Shown: positions 42,704 through 52,182, counted from the first letter of the stretch. The stretch is DNA of 64,000 nt from Treponema parvum (GCF_017893965.1 NZ_CP054142.1:744001-808000); one strand, 5' to 3'. Program-made: numbers and translations. The notes: generated from the sequence alone by a model not told the origin.

Positions 42704-44350
42704 CTATTTATCCAGTCCTTGTTCCGCGACAAGGACGTCCCCTGCGGCAATTCTGGTGCTTCCTTTAGGAATTATAAGCCGGCCGCCTCTTTTTATGAGC
42801 ACTATAAAAGCTTTTTTCGGAGCGATTTCGGCTAATGTCTTTTCAACCCATTCATGATCCTTCCCGACGGGAATTTCCATAAGACCTTCGTCATTTTCTT
42901 TGTCATGGACATTTTTGTTAAATACTTTTGCCGCCAAAACTAATGTGTCGCCGCTTTTTATGATCGTTGCGCCTCGCGGAATAAGACGTTCTTTATCTCT
43001 TAATATGAGAACCAAAAGGGTTTCGGGTGGCAAAACAAGCGATTTTATCTCTTTTCCGTTCCACGGATGGTCTTCCGGCTGTTTTACTTGAATAAAGCGT
43101 ACGGGAATTTCATCGGGATAGTCGTTGAACGTATAAAGAACGTTCGTATTGTTATCTATCATCTTAAGTTTTTTCGACGCGAGCGGCAAAAGGCTTCCCT
43201 GTATCGTAATTGAAAACAAAACTATAAAGAACACTATGTGAAACAGATCGTGTTGCAGTATACCGGGAGAATTTGCATTTATTGAATTTAACGCCATAAC
43301 GGCAAATACGATGGAGGCCGCTCCCCGAAGTCCTGCCCATGAGATAAGCATTTGCTGACGAAGCGGATACCTTGATGGCGTTAAAAGAAAGAAGACTGCG
43401 AGCGGGCGCGAAACAAAGGTTAAAAAAAGAGCGACCGCCATTGCGACCGTCACTACTCCGGCAATTCTGGACGGAAAGGCAAGAAGACCCAGCAAAAAGA
43501 AAACAAGCATCTGCATGAGCCCCGTTATTCCATCAAAAAAATGAACCAGTGACTTTTTGTTCGGTATGTTGCTGTTGCCTAAAAACAAGCCCGCTATATA
43601 GGCCGAAAGATAGCCGTTGCCTCCTATGAGCGACGGCAGTGAATAAGACAAAACAGCCAGTCCTATGACGAACGCCGCGTCAAAACCGGCGTCCGCAAAT
43701 TTAAATTTTTTTAAGGTAACGGCGGCCGATTTTCCGGCTATAAGTCCGAATGCGGCGCCGTATACAAGCTGCGATACGATTAAATACACAAGGGAAGGAA
43801 CGCTCATTCCCTTCTCTCCGCCTGAAACTCCCAAAAACGACAAAGCTATGATCGTAAGCATGTATGAAAGCGGGTCGTTGCTTCCGCTTTCCGCTTCGAG
43901 CAATGAGGCTGTATTGTATCTTAAGTTCAGTTTTTTTGAGCGGAGAATGTAAAACACGGAAGCCGCGTCCGTCGAGCTTATAACCGCTCCCAAGAGAAAA
44001 CTTTCGTTGAAAGAAAAACGGAGAACGAAATGGCAAAAAAGAGCCGTAAAAACGGCGGTCAAAACTACGCCTACCGTAGCCAACAAAAACGACTGAACGG
44101 CGACCGGTTTCGCTGCGCTCCATTTTGTTCCGAATCCTCCGTAAAACATGATAAAAATAAGAGCTGCGGTGCATAATTTTTCGGAAGCGGCGAAATCGTT
44201 GAACGGGATTTTAAAAATTCCGTCGGAACCGAACACCATTCCCAAAATAATAAATGCTAAAAGCATGGGAACGCCGAGTTTTGAAGAAATTTTATTAAGC
44301 AAAACGCACAAAAAAATTACTGCGGCGGTTATCAGAAGAAAAAGCGGCAT
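42704..44350 (-). CDS. CPA1-family cation/proton antiporter with C-terminal RCK_C domains (NhaP2/CvrA-like)
   Basis: Inner-membrane antiporter of 548 residues, probably exchanging K+ or Na+ for H+. About twelve membrane segments occupy residues 1-390. The ion-site motif SSTDAASVFYIL is near 140 and ESGSNDPLSYML near 170, keeping the Asp residues expected in CPA1 proteins. Two cytoplasmic TrkA_C-like modules follow: PWNGKEIKSLVLPPETLLV (about 430-490) and WVEKTLAEIAPKKAFIVLI (about 505-545). NhaP2/CvrA proteins have such a tail, but two modules is more than the simple form. The ATG at 44350 is chosen because of AGGAG; the frame continues 41 codons upstream without a site. Confidence 0.88.
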   Translation of the reverse strand: MPLFLLITAAVIFLCVLLNKISSKLGVPMLLAFIILGMVFGSDGIFKIPFNDFAASEKLCTAALIFIMFYGGFGTKWSAAKPVAVQSFLLATVGVVLTAVFTALFCHFVLRFSFNESFLLGAVISSTDAASVFYILRSKKLNLRYNTASLLEAESGSNDPLSYMLTIIALSFLGVSGGEKGMSVPSLVYLIVSQLVYGAAFGLIAGKSAAVTLKKFKFADAGFDAAFVIGLAVLSYSLPSLIGGNGYLSAYIAGLFLGNSNIPNKKSLVHFFDGITGLMQMLVFFLLGLLAFPSRIAGVVTVAMAVALFLTFVSRPLAVFFLLTPSRYPLRQQMLISWAGLRGAASIVFAVMALNSINANSPGILQHDLFHIVFFIVLFSITIQGSLLPLASKKLKMIDNNTNVLYTFNDYPDEIPVRFIQVKQPEDHPWNGKEIKSLVLPPETLLVLILRDKERLIPRGATIIKSGDTLVLAAKVFNKNVHDKENDEGLMEIPVGKDHEWVEKTLAEIAPKKAFIVLIKRGGRLIIPKGSTRIAAGDVLVAEQGLDK

Positions 44351-44665
44351 AACGGCTCCTAATCGGCGATTTTTTATATTTCGGCATTGTGTCGACGTCT
44401 TTGCATTTAAATATTTTACATAGGCTGCGCCCACAATTTGAAAGAGTATACAGAAGATAAATTTTTTTTTCAATGTTGCAAAATGTTGTCTATCGACACT
44501 GCAAATATTGTCTTACATGCCGCGAATGCCGCGCAAAGAACGTGTTTTCGTAAAAAACAATGATTTTTTTTTTGCTTTGCCGTATACTGAGCGGGGTAAA
44601 ACAGTTTGAGCGGGAACAAACAAAATTGAAACTTTTGGCCGAGTGTAATTTTAAGGAGCGCATTT

Positions 44666-45283
44666 ATGAATGTATTATTGTTAAACGGAAGTCCGCACTG
44701 TGAAGGGAACACTTCGATCGCCTTACAAGAGATGGAAAAAATTTTTTTAGAACAAGACATTGAAACAAAAACGCTTCAAATAGGAAATAAGGACATACGC
44801 GGCTGTGTGGCCTGTTATTCTTGCAGCAAGACAGGAAAATGTGTTTTTGAAGATGACGTAAACGAAACCGCTTTACATTTCGAAAGAGCCGACGGTCTTG
44901 TTGTAGCAAGTCCCGTTTACTACGCGGCTCCAAACGCTACGCTTACGGCGTTTCTTGACAGGCTGTTTTACAGCACCCGCTTTAACAAGACGATGAAGGT
45001 TGGAGCGAGCGTAGTCGTCGCCAGAAGGGCGGGAACGTCTTCAGCTTTTGACAGTCTTAACAAATATTTTACCATATCGGGAATGCCGGTAGCTTCAAGC
45101 CAGTACTGGAACAATGTTTTCGGAAGAATGCCCGGAGAAGCCTCTCAGGACGAAGAAGGATTACAGACGGTGCGCGTCCTTGCCAGAAATATGTCCTTCC
45201 TTATAAAAAGCATTGCGCTGGGAAAAGAAAAATTCGGTTTGCTCGCAAAAGAAAAATGGAAAAGGACGAATTTTATACGTTAA
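44666..45283 (+). CDS. NAD(P)H-dependent FMN reductase family flavoprotein
   Basis: Flavodoxin-fold protein of 205 residues. The FMN phosphate loop is NGSPHCEGNTSIAL near residue 6, and VVASPVYYAAPNATLTAFLDRL near 75 is the second FMN contact. Between them sits GCVACYSCSKTGKCVFEDD with four Cys, close to the compact Cys motif of iron-sulfur flavoproteins, so a [4Fe-4S] cluster is possible. AAGGAG precedes the ATG. The electron partners are unknown. It stands alone, divergent from the antiporter and ahead of aroA. Confidence 0.85.
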   Translation: MNVLLLNGSPHCEGNTSIALQEMEKIFLEQDIETKTLQIGNKDIRGCVACYSCSKTGKCVFEDDVNETALHFERADGLVVASPVYYAAPNATLTAFLDRLFYSTRFNKTMKVGASVVVARRAGTSSAFDSLNKYFTISGMPVASSQYWNNVFGRMPGEASQDEEGLQTVRVLARNMSFLIKSIALGKEKFGLLAKEKWKRTNFIR

Positions 45284-45383
45284 GACGATATAAGGGGAAA
45301 TACGTTTTGCCTTTGTGCGCACATACGGGCATTCGCGCCGCCTGTATGTCGCCGGCTATTTAAAGTTTTTATGGGAGTAAGCC

Positions 45384-46679
45384 ATGTTTGCTATTAGCCG
45401 TAGAAGTTCACTTTACGGAGAAATAATCGTGCCGGGATCGAAGAGCCACACTATACGGGCTGTACTTTTGGCTGCGATGGCTGACGGACGATCTCGAATC
45501 AAAAATCCTTTGACGGGAAGCGACGGCAAAAGCGCGCTTTCTGCGGCAAGGGCTTTCGGGGCGAGGGTCGAAGAAGACGACGGCGTGTGGACGGTTTACG
45601 GCACGGGCGGAAATCTTAAAGTTCCCGACGATGTGATTGACTCGGGGAATTCCGGCACTACAATGCTTTTTACAATGGGAATGGCGGCTCTTTGCGAAGG
45701 ATACACGGTAATAACCGGCGACGATCAGATACGCCGCCGGCCGGTATCACACCTCGTGTCTGCCTTAAACGAAATAGGCGCAAACGCTTTTTTAACGCGT
45801 CCGGGGCTGGAAGCCCCGCCTGTAATCGTGAAAGGCAGGATAAAAGGCGGAACGGCGCATTTTTCTGGATTCAATTCTCAAGCAGTTTCGGCAATTCTTA
45901 TGGCTTCCGCACTGGGAGAGGGCAGGGTCGATATTGAAATTAAAAATCCTCTTGAAAAACCGTACTTACAGATGACTATAGACTGGATGCGCCGGTACGG
46001 GGTGGAGCTTTCTTTAAATTCCAAAGATTATACGAGACTTTCCGTCGAAGGGAATCAGTCTTATACCGCATGCGATTCTGTCATTCCCAGCGACTGGTCG
46101 GGCGTAGCGTTCCCCCTTGTCGCTGCGGTATGTACGCCTTCGCAATTGACTGTCTCCGGCGTAGATTTTGACGACGCACAAGGCGATAAGATAATTGCCG
46201 ATCATCTTATAGCTATGGGAGCCGACATAACTAAAGATTCGGACGGAGGTCGTCTTATAATAAAAGGCGGAAAACCTCTCAAAGGCGGGCTTACGATAAA
46301 TTTAGATGACACCCCCGATTCTTTTCCGGCGTTTTCCGTTGCGGCGTGTTATGCGGAAGATCCCGTAACTTTTACGGGACTTTCGCACGTGCGCATAAAG
46401 GAAACGGATAGGGTGGCGGTAATGGAAAAAGAACTTACGAAGCTGGGCGCTAAGATAGAAACGACCGCGGACACAATGAAGGTCTATGGCGGCAGAGCGC
46501 TTACAGGCACGGAAGTTGAAAGTTACGGAGACCATCGCATTGCCATGGCGCTCATGGTTGCAGGACTTTTTGCCGACGGCAGTATGAAAGTAAAAGATGC
46601 ACAGTGCGCCTCCGTTTCGTTCCCCACCTTCTTTGAATCGATGAACAGGGTCGGCGCCGGTATCGAACTTACGGAATAA
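45384..46679 (+). CDS. aroA: 3-phosphoshikimate 1-carboxyvinyltransferase (EPSP synthase)
   Basis: Joins phosphoenolpyruvate to shikimate-3-phosphate in aromatic amino acid synthesis. Motifs: PGSKSHTIRAVLLAAMADG near residue 17, DSGNSGTTMLFTMG near 87 (equivalent of the GNAGT loop), and RRRPVSHLVSALNEIGA near 120. SRVD-type QAVSAILMASALGEG is near 170. The C-terminal HVRIKETDRVAVMEKELTKLGA is near 335 and YGDHRIAMALMVAG near 380. The 431-residue length is normal. GGGAG lies before the ATG. The GNSGT loop in place of GNAGT is a feature of some natural variants. It is monocistronic and convergent with the next gene. Confidence 0.95.
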   Translation: MFAISRRSSLYGEIIVPGSKSHTIRAVLLAAMADGRSRIKNPLTGSDGKSALSAARAFGARVEEDDGVWTVYGTGGNLKVPDDVIDSGNSGTTMLFTMGMAALCEGYTVITGDDQIRRRPVSHLVSALNEIGANAFLTRPGLEAPPVIVKGRIKGGTAHFSGFNSQAVSAILMASALGEGRVDIEIKNPLEKPYLQMTIDWMRRYGVELSLNSKDYTRLSVEGNQSYTACDSVIPSDWSGVAFPLVAAVCTPSQLTVSGVDFDDAQGDKIIADHLIAMGADITKDSDGGRLIIKGGKPLKGGLTINLDDTPDSFPAFSVAACYAEDPVTFTGLSHVRIKETDRVAVMEKELTKLGAKIETTADTMKVYGGRALTGTEVESYGDHRIAMALMVAGLFADGSMKVKDAQCASVSFPTFFESMNRVGAGIELTE

Positions 46680-46734
46680 GGGATGCAGCTTTTCTGTAAA
46701 GTTTAAAATTTCAGCCTTATTTAAGGCGCATATA

Positions 46735-47928
46735 CTACAAGACGCGCATTGAATGCACGGCGTCCCAGTCAAGTTCTATGCCGAGACCTTCTTTTTCAGG
46801 AACGTAAAACGCCATTTTCGGGTCTGCCTGAAACGGAGATTTAACTATGGCCGATCGCAGCGCATTAGCATTCTCTTCCGATTCTATCATATCGGTGTTA
46901 GCTAAACAGGAAGCAAGGTGCAGACTTGAAGCAAAATGTACAGCCGAACCGAATGAATGCAGAGAGAACTTTTTTCCGGCTTTTTTTGCAAGTTCCGCGA
47001 TCTTAAGACAGCCCGTAAAACCTCCAGCCCAGCCGATGTCGGCTTGGACGATGTCTACGCAGCCGCCGTCTATGAGGTTTTTAAAAACCGCATCTCCCTG
47101 TGCGGTTTCAAATCCCGCGATTTGCATTCTTCCTTTCATGGCGGCACGCAATTCCTTAAGGCCGTCTTCGTCTTCAAAGCGGATGGGCTCTTCAAACCAC
47201 GCTACGCCTTGTTCTATTAATGAAGGAAGAATCTGCATTGCGCCTTGGGCGGAAAAAGAAGCGTTTGAATCCACCATTAAGATTCTCTCATTTCCCAATA
47301 CGGACCGGACGGCCGCAATCCGCTCTATATCTTTTTCGACGCTCTCGCCCCAGCAGGAAGACGGAAGATATTTAAGAGGACTGTCGCTCCTTGAAGGATT
47401 TCGTCCTATTTTTATTTTTACGGCGGAATATCCCTTTTTTAAATATGCTTCGGCTTCTTTTTCGAGAGCAGCTTTGTCTTTACCTTCGGCGTAGAAGCCT
47501 CCGCTTGCGTATGAAGGAATTTTATCCAAATGTAAGCATGAGGTTTCCTTGCAGAGCAGTTTTCCTACAGGCAAGCCTTCCGCTTTTGCCGCAATGTCCC
47601 ATAGGGCAATGTCAATGCCGCTGATCAACGCCTTTACTATTCCCGCCCGACCGAAGGCCATGGAATTCCAGCAAAGAAGTTCGTAGTTTTCTTTTGCACT
47701 GCAGGGATTTTTCCCTATAAGGAGAGAAACAAACTGATCTTCCAGTATTTTTTTAGCCCCTTGCAGCGAGCAGCCGTACAAAAACGCTTCGCCTATTCCC
47801 CAAAGGCCTTTGTCGGTATTTATTTTAATGAGCAGAGCCTTACGAAGCCTGTTTACTCCTACGGCGTCCGCGATCGGAATTTTGCATTCGTGCGCGAGCG
47901 GTATCGTTTCAACGGCTGAAATTTTCAT
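46735..47928 (-). CDS. Enolase-superfamily enzyme of the mandelate racemase/muconate lactonizing type
   Basis: Protein of 397 residues with an N-terminal capping domain and a modified TIM barrel. Catalytic features: KIKIG (Lys pair, near residue 175), three metal ligands in MVDSNASF, WFEEPIRF and AGFETAQGD, and a His in KKFSLHSFGSA near 335. This set is that of the mandelate racemase subgroup, whose members are acid-sugar dehydratases or racemases. The substrate is uncertain; the TRAP transporter genes upstream in the same operon suggest a sugar acid or other carboxylate. GGAG precedes the ATG. It is the last gene of the TRAP operon, with 29 bases between. Confidence 0.87.
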   Translation of the reverse strand: MKISAVETIPLAHECKIPIADAVGVNRLRKALLIKINTDKGLWGIGEAFLYGCSLQGAKKILEDQFVSLLIGKNPCSAKENYELLCWNSMAFGRAGIVKALISGIDIALWDIAAKAEGLPVGKLLCKETSCLHLDKIPSYASGGFYAEGKDKAALEKEAEAYLKKGYSAVKIKIGRNPSRSDSPLKYLPSSCWGESVEKDIERIAAVRSVLGNERILMVDSNASFSAQGAMQILPSLIEQGVAWFEEPIRFEDEDGLKELRAAMKGRMQIAGFETAQGDAVFKNLIDGGCVDIVQADIGWAGGFTGCLKIAELAKKAGKKFSLHSFGSAVHFASSLHLASCLANTDMIESEENANALRSAIVKSPFQADPKMAFYVPEKEGLGIELDWDAVHSMRVL

Positions 47929-47957
47929 AAAAGTCTCCTCTGATTCCTATGTCCTAT

Positions 47958-49250
47958 TTAAACGCTCATCCCAAGGAAAGAAGGGAACCAAAGGCTTATC
48001 TGAGGAATAAACGTAACGAGCAGCAACGCCGCAAGCAAGGCTGTCAGCCACGGAAGCAGAGCCTTGCTGAACTGCCCTATTGATATTCGTCCTATCTTGC
48101 TTACCACAAACAGCACGAGTCCGAAAGGCGGCGTTAAAAGTCCTATCATAAGATTAAGAACTATGATAACGCCGAATTGAGTTAGGCTTATTCCGTATTG
48201 ATTTAAAAGCGGCAAGAGCAGCGGCACTACTATGGTTATGGCCGAAGCGGTTTCCAAAAAGCATCCTATAATAAGAAGGAAAATGTTTATGACTAAGAGC
48301 AAAACGTATTTGTTGTTTATCGTTCCCGTCATTGCCGTTAATATCATTTGCGGAATTTTCGCCCTTGTAGCTACATAGCCGAAAAAGGTTGCCCCTGCGA
48401 TTATCATTGCGATAGTAACCGAGTCTCGGACGGTATCCCTGAGGATATTTAAAAAATGCTTCCATGTGAGTTCATGGTAAAGCAAAAGGTCAAGAGCGAT
48501 GCTGTACGCTACGACTACGGCCGCGCTTTCCGTGGGGGTAAAAACTCCGCCGTAAATACCTACGAGCAGAATCACCGGCGCCATCATCGGAGGAAGCCCT
48601 TCTTTAAATGCAACGAAGAATTCTTTTACGGAGGGGAATTTTGTACGGGGATATTTTCGCTTTATCGAATATACTGCGACAACTCCCATCATTATGAGTG
48701 CCATTATTATTCCGGGGAAAATTCCTGCCATAAACAAGGCTCCGACAGATGCTCCCGAAACCGTAGCGTAGATAACCATAGGAATGCTTGGAGGAATTAT
48801 GGGACCCAGTGTTGAAGAAGCGGCGGTAACGCAGCAGCTGAATTCATTGTCAAAGCCGTTATCGTTCATGGCCTGAATTTCGATTGTCCCGAGTCCGGAA
48901 GCGTCCGAAACGGCCGTGCCGGACATACCGGCAAATACAAGGCTTGTCAGTACGTTTACATGTCCCAATCCGCCGGGAAGCCAGCCTACCATTTTCATGC
49001 AGAAGGCAAAAAGCCTTTTTGTGATTCCGCCCGTGTTCATTATCTTTGCGGCAAGCAAAAACAGCGGAATCGCAAGCAATGTAAAAGAATCCACTCCCGT
49101 GTACAAGTACTGGGCGAGAATTCCCCATTTCATTCCTCTCGTAACCGCCATAAGAACGCAGCCGGCTAAGGTCATGCTTATGTATATTGGAACCTTGCAA
49201 AGAAATAAGAGCAGCATGCTCACAAGAATGAGGGTGATAACAAGATTCAT
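47958..49250 (-). CDS. TRAP transporter large permease subunit (DctM family)
   Basis: Polytopic membrane protein of 430 residues, with about twelve segments, forming the transport channel of a TRAP uptake system driven by an ion gradient. Family motifs: IPLFLLAAKIMNTGGITKRL near 60, GMSGTAVSDASGLGTIEIQAM near 106, and TPTESAAVVVAYSIALDL near 245. The C-terminal NLMIGLLTPPFGLVLFVVSKI is near 355. The start overlaps the dctQ stop (ATG at 49250, stop of dctQ at 49247), giving translational coupling. Confidence 0.94.
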   Translation of the reverse strand: MNLVITLILVSMLLLFLCKVPIYISMTLAGCVLMAVTRGMKWGILAQYLYTGVDSFTLLAIPLFLLAAKIMNTGGITKRLFAFCMKMVGWLPGGLGHVNVLTSLVFAGMSGTAVSDASGLGTIEIQAMNDNGFDNEFSCCVTAASSTLGPIIPPSIPMVIYATVSGASVGALFMAGIFPGIIMALIMMGVVAVYSIKRKYPRTKFPSVKEFFVAFKEGLPPMMAPVILLVGIYGGVFTPTESAAVVVAYSIALDLLLYHELTWKHFLNILRDTVRDSVTIAMIIAGATFFGYVATRAKIPQMILTAMTGTINNKYVLLLVINIFLLIIGCFLETASAITIVVPLLLPLLNQYGISLTQFGVIIVLNLMIGLLTPPFGLVLFVVSKIGRISIGQFSKALLPWLTALLAALLLVTFIPQISLWFPSFLGMSV

Positions 49251-49822
49251 TTTTTTTCTCCCAGTTCGGATTCTATAGCTTGTGCGAGCGAGCTCTGTTC
49301 CGAATTTCTTTCAAGCTCCATTTCTTTCATGTTTATCAAAGTTATTTCAGACTTTCCTTTTAAAATCAGTATCAGCTGCACGGTAGAGACGAAGAATAAA
49401 AAAAAGAGCGACAGATAGACAAGACCGTAGATCCAGTTCATCATTATCCATGAAATAGATACGGCGGTCGTTTTTGTGTTCGCCTTCATCATTGTTTGTA
49501 GACCGATGATCCCGAATACGGAAAAAACGTCAATGAGAACAGCGTCAAGAACTCCGAAAATTCTTTTTCCCGTGTTCGAAAAACGGCGCACTACCATGTC
49601 TACTGCAATGTGAATCCCTTCGGCGAGGGCAAGGGGAGAACCCATAAACGCCATTACGCAAAAGCAGATACGCGCCAGTTCTTCCGTAAAGCTTTGGCTT
49701 ATGACAAAAATTCTGCAAATTATCTGGAAAAGCATGCATGCAAGTATGATTATCAGCAAAGCTATGCAGATCCATTCCAAAATCCTTAGATAAAGGGAAT
49801 AAATCTTATTCATTAAATTCAT
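49247..49822 (-). CDS. TRAP transporter small permease subunit (DctQ family)
   Basis: Membrane protein of 191 residues with four predicted segments (about 10-33, 48-68, 88-108, 125-148). It includes the family pattern SFTEELARICFCVMAFMGSPLAL followed by GIHIAVDMV. It joins DctM to form the transporter. Beyond the fourth segment is a 35-residue charged tail with NMKEMELERNSEQSSLAQ, longer than usual. AAAGGGA precedes the ATG. It lies 14 bases after dctP. Confidence 0.92.
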   Translation of the reverse strand: MNLMNKIYSLYLRILEWICIALLIIILACMLFQIICRIFVISQSFTEELARICFCVMAFMGSPLALAEGIHIAVDMVVRRFSNTGKRIFGVLDAVLIDVFSVFGIIGLQTMMKANTKTTAVSISWIMMNWIYGLVYLSLFFLFFVSTVQLILILKGKSEITLINMKEMELERNSEQSSLAQAIESELGEKK

Positions 49823-49836
49823 AACTTTCCCTTTAA

Positions 49837-50844
49837 TTACTTTGCGTAGCTCATCACTTCATCATATGTGGTGACTGTCCAAACCTTTGCAAATTTATCT
49901 TTGTAATAGGCCGTCATAGCGTTTCGGAACGCGTCTTTGTCTACTTGCACGGATTTCATGCCGCCTTTTATACATTCGTTTTTGTAATTTTCACGGTTTT
50001 TTTCGGCGAGACTGTCCGCATACTTCATGGATTCGGCGGCGCAATCCTTCAGGACTTTTTTCTGAGCGTCGCTCATAGACTTAAACAGGTCGCGGTTTAT
50101 AAAAAGACCTACAAATTCAAATACGTGATCCGTATCCGCAATGTATTTTTGAACTTCATAAAGTTTAAGCGTTTTCATCTGCTCATAACCGCCTTCGCAT
50201 GCTTCGGCTACGTTTGTCTGCAACGCGGTGTACAGTTCGCTCATAGCTACTGTCGTAGTGGTAACTTTTAAATTTCCCCATGCGTCAACGTACACTTTCA
50301 TACCGGGAAGTCTCAGCTTCATACCGGTAACGTCGGACGGAGTTTTAACTTGCCTGTTGGAAGCCAGTACGCGGATATCTCTTTTGTGCCAGGCAAGAGT
50401 TGTGATTCCGTTTTCTTCGTATCTCGCTTTAAGTTTGTCGCCTATTCCGCTGTTTAATAAGGCCATGGAATGGTTCCAGTCTTTTATTAAAAACGGGCAG
50501 TCAAGGAATGTGTATTCCGGCGCGTATAAGTCAAGACCTTCAAGGCCCGTTACGGCCATATCCAAGTCGCCGCTGGCTACGGACGTATAGTTGTCTTTAG
50601 GATTACCCAGTGTTCCGTCCGTAAACAGATTGATATTGACGGAACCGCCGGATTTTTCTTTTACGTCGGCGACGAATTTTACCAGAGCCTTGCCCGCCGG
50701 CCCTTCTGCCGCATAAGATGTGGCAAGGTCAATGTCGAATTTCTTATCGGCCTGACCGGCTCCCGTTTCTTGAGCTCCGCCGGCAAAAGCAAGAGATCCC
50801 GCTGAAGTAAGAGCAAAAACAAATACGGCAATTTTTTTTAACAT
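49837..50844 (-). CDS. TRAP transporter substrate-binding protein (DctP family)
   Basis: Periplasmic binding protein of 335 residues. The signal peptide ends near LAFAGG (no lipobox Cys). The fold carries the DctP pattern: ATSYAAEGPAGKALVKFV, LEGLDLYAPEYTFLDCPFL, SDVTGMKLRLPGMKVYVDAW near 150, the conserved Arg included, and ALQTNVAEACEG near 190. Such proteins bind carboxylates, commonly sugar acids or C4 acids. AGGAGG precedes the ATG at 50844, which is preferred over the upstream in-frame start. It is the first gene of a four-gene operon with an operator over its start site. Confidence 0.94.
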   Translation of the reverse strand: MLKKIAVFVFALTSAGSLAFAGGAQETGAGQADKKFDIDLATSYAAEGPAGKALVKFVADVKEKSGGSVNINLFTDGTLGNPKDNYTSVASGDLDMAVTGLEGLDLYAPEYTFLDCPFLIKDWNHSMALLNSGIGDKLKARYEENGITTLAWHKRDIRVLASNRQVKTPSDVTGMKLRLPGMKVYVDAWGNLKVTTTTVAMSELYTALQTNVAEACEGGYEQMKTLKLYEVQKYIADTDHVFEFVGLFINRDLFKSMSDAQKKVLKDCAAESMKYADSLAEKNRENYKNECIKGGMKSVQVDKDAFRNAMTAYYKDKFAKVWTVTTYDEVMSYAK

Positions 50845-50857
50845 TTCTATCCTCCTA

Positions 50858-50886
50858 AAATTAGACCTAATTTTTAGATCTAATTT
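50858..50886 (-). promoter_or_regulatory. Tandem palindromic operator over the TRAP operon start site
   Basis: TTAGACCTAA (50861-50870) and the perfect palindrome TTAGATCTAA (50874-50883) lie side by side, within a larger inverted repeat AAATTAGA/TCTAATTT (50858-50865 and 50879-50886). They sit just downstream of the -10 box, so a bound repressor would block initiation. The regulator is unknown. Confidence 0.6.
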
Positions 50887-50887
50887 C

Positions 50888-50915
50888 ATGATATACCATT
50901 TTTCCGGGTTGTCAA
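50888..50915 (-). promoter_or_regulatory. Predicted TRAP operon promoter
   Basis: Minus-strand TTGACA (50910-50915), 16 bases, TATCAT (50888-50893). Transcription would begin near 50881, inside the operator. Confidence 0.6.
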
Positions 50916-50974
50916 TCTTTTTTTTTCGGCTTTCTGTCTTACCGTTCCGAAGAATCTCGCCGGCAGCGGCTCTT

Positions 50975-51067
50975 TCTCTCTTTTACACTTTCGTTCGCAC
51001 TTTTGCCGCTTTTTTATCCCCAGCGCCAGCGCAGTATTCAGCTTTCAATTTTTAACTTTACAGGCGG
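50975..51067. repeat. Duplicated upstream region, copy A (sugar ABC operon)
   Basis: About 92 bases align with 58610-58701 at roughly four of five positions. Two blocks are near identical: TCTCTCTTTTACACTTTCGT, and the segment ending TTTTAACTTTACAGGCG. The latter contains the -35 box of the operon promoter. A variable 20-base centre lies between. Confidence 0.65.
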
Positions 51068-51085
51068 CGATTGTACGTATATAAT
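51057..51085 (+). promoter_or_regulatory. Predicted promoter of the sugar ABC operon
   Basis: TTTACA (51057-51062), 17 bases, TATAAT (51080-51085). The -35 box lies inside the duplicated region. Transcription should begin near 51092. Confidence 0.65.
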
Positions 51086-51153
51086 ATATTATTCGTATTT
51101 TTACAGGTCACGCTTTTGCAGCCTGAATTTTGCTTTTTTTGGAGGAAGTTGTT

Positions 51154-52182
51154 ATGAAGAAAACTCTGTTTGCGGTATTGGCGCTTACACTGGCAATTGG
51201 CACGGCCTTTGCTAAGGGCGGCGAAGAAAAGGTAAAGAAGACCAGCGGTTTTAAAATTGCTGAATCTACTTGTTTTCTTACTCCCACGTGGCAAAAGCTT
51301 ACTCTGCAGTGGGCGGAGAAACAGTTTGCCAAGTATAAGGGCGACGGTACCGTTGCCGGCGAGTATCGCGTAGTTGATGCTGCGGGCGACACAAATCAGC
51401 AGATCAACGACATTCGTAACCTTGTCAAACAGGGCTATGACGCTATTATTCTGATCGCTAACGACGCCGAGGCTTTAAACGATGTCATCGAAGAAGCAGA
51501 AGAGCAGGGCGTTCGTATAATAAATATCGACTCTTTGGTTACAAGCAAGGACGTAACCAGTAAAATCGGCACCGACGGGCTGGACTTCGGAGCGACCGTA
51601 GCCCAGTGGGTTGTAAATCAGATAGGCGGCAAGGGAAACGTCATCGTTTGTAACGGGCCTCAGGGAGTTTCCGTTTCGGAAGACAGACGAAAAGGCGCTC
51701 TTAACGTATTGGCCAAATACCCCGGAATCAAGATCGTAGCCGAAACCTATTCCGACTACAATGAAGGCCCGGCGATAGATGCGATTCGCCCGGTTCTGGA
51801 TGCAAACCCCAATATCGACGGTATAATAACACTCGGCGGCTCTCAGGGCTCTGCAGCTCTCAAGACTCTTCAGGCTATGGGGCGTAAACTTGTTCCGATC
51901 GGATCCGAGAACTACGGCGCCTATCTTAAGAACTGGCAAAAACTTCGCAAGCAGGGTTTTTCGTCGATGTGCGTAGGTCAGCCTAACTGGCTCGGTGCGC
52001 TCGGCGTAGAGCAGGCCGTGCGGGCTCTCAAGGGACAGAAGATTAAAAAGGAAGTAATTCTTCCCATTTCTTCTACGGTCATTGACGACGCAATGATCGA
52101 AAAACTCGATCTGTCCGGTCTTGCCGATGACGGTTATTTATTTACGATAACCGACGAGCAGATCAACGAACTGTTAAAGTAA
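51154..52182 (+). CDS. Periplasmic sugar-binding protein of a ribose/galactose-type ABC transporter
   Basis: Type I periplasmic binding protein of 342 residues with a signal peptide (MKKTLFAVLALTLAIGTAFA). The fold shows the ribose-binding pattern: INDIRNLVKQGYDAIILIANDAEAL near 80, GVRIINIDSLV near 115, GKGNVIVCNGPQGVSVSEDR near 150 and NPNIDGIITLGGSQGSAALKTL near 210. The ligand is probably a sugar or sugar derivative, unproven. The ATG at 51154 follows GGAGGAAG; an upstream in-frame start lacks one. It is the first gene of the transporter operon. A terminator directly follows it, which would keep binding-protein levels above those of the membrane parts. Confidence 0.93.
   Translation: MKKTLFAVLALTLAIGTAFAKGGEEKVKKTSGFKIAESTCFLTPTWQKLTLQWAEKQFAKYKGDGTVAGEYRVVDAAGDTNQQINDIRNLVKQGYDAIILIANDAEALNDVIEEAEEQGVRIINIDSLVTSKDVTSKIGTDGLDFGATVAQWVVNQIGGKGNVIVCNGPQGVSVSEDRRKGALNVLAKYPGIKIVAETYSDYNEGPAIDAIRPVLDANPNIDGIITLGGSQGSAALKTLQAMGRKLVPIGSENYGAYLKNWQKLRKQGFSSMCVGQPNWLGALGVEQAVRALKGQKIKKEVILPISSTVIDDAMIEKLDLSGLADDGYLFTITDEQINELLK

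Noticed and set aside
46847-47494. 215-codon frame antisense to the enolase-superfamily gene
   Set aside because: The sense strand carries all catalytic motifs of its family, so the antisense frame is a by-product.
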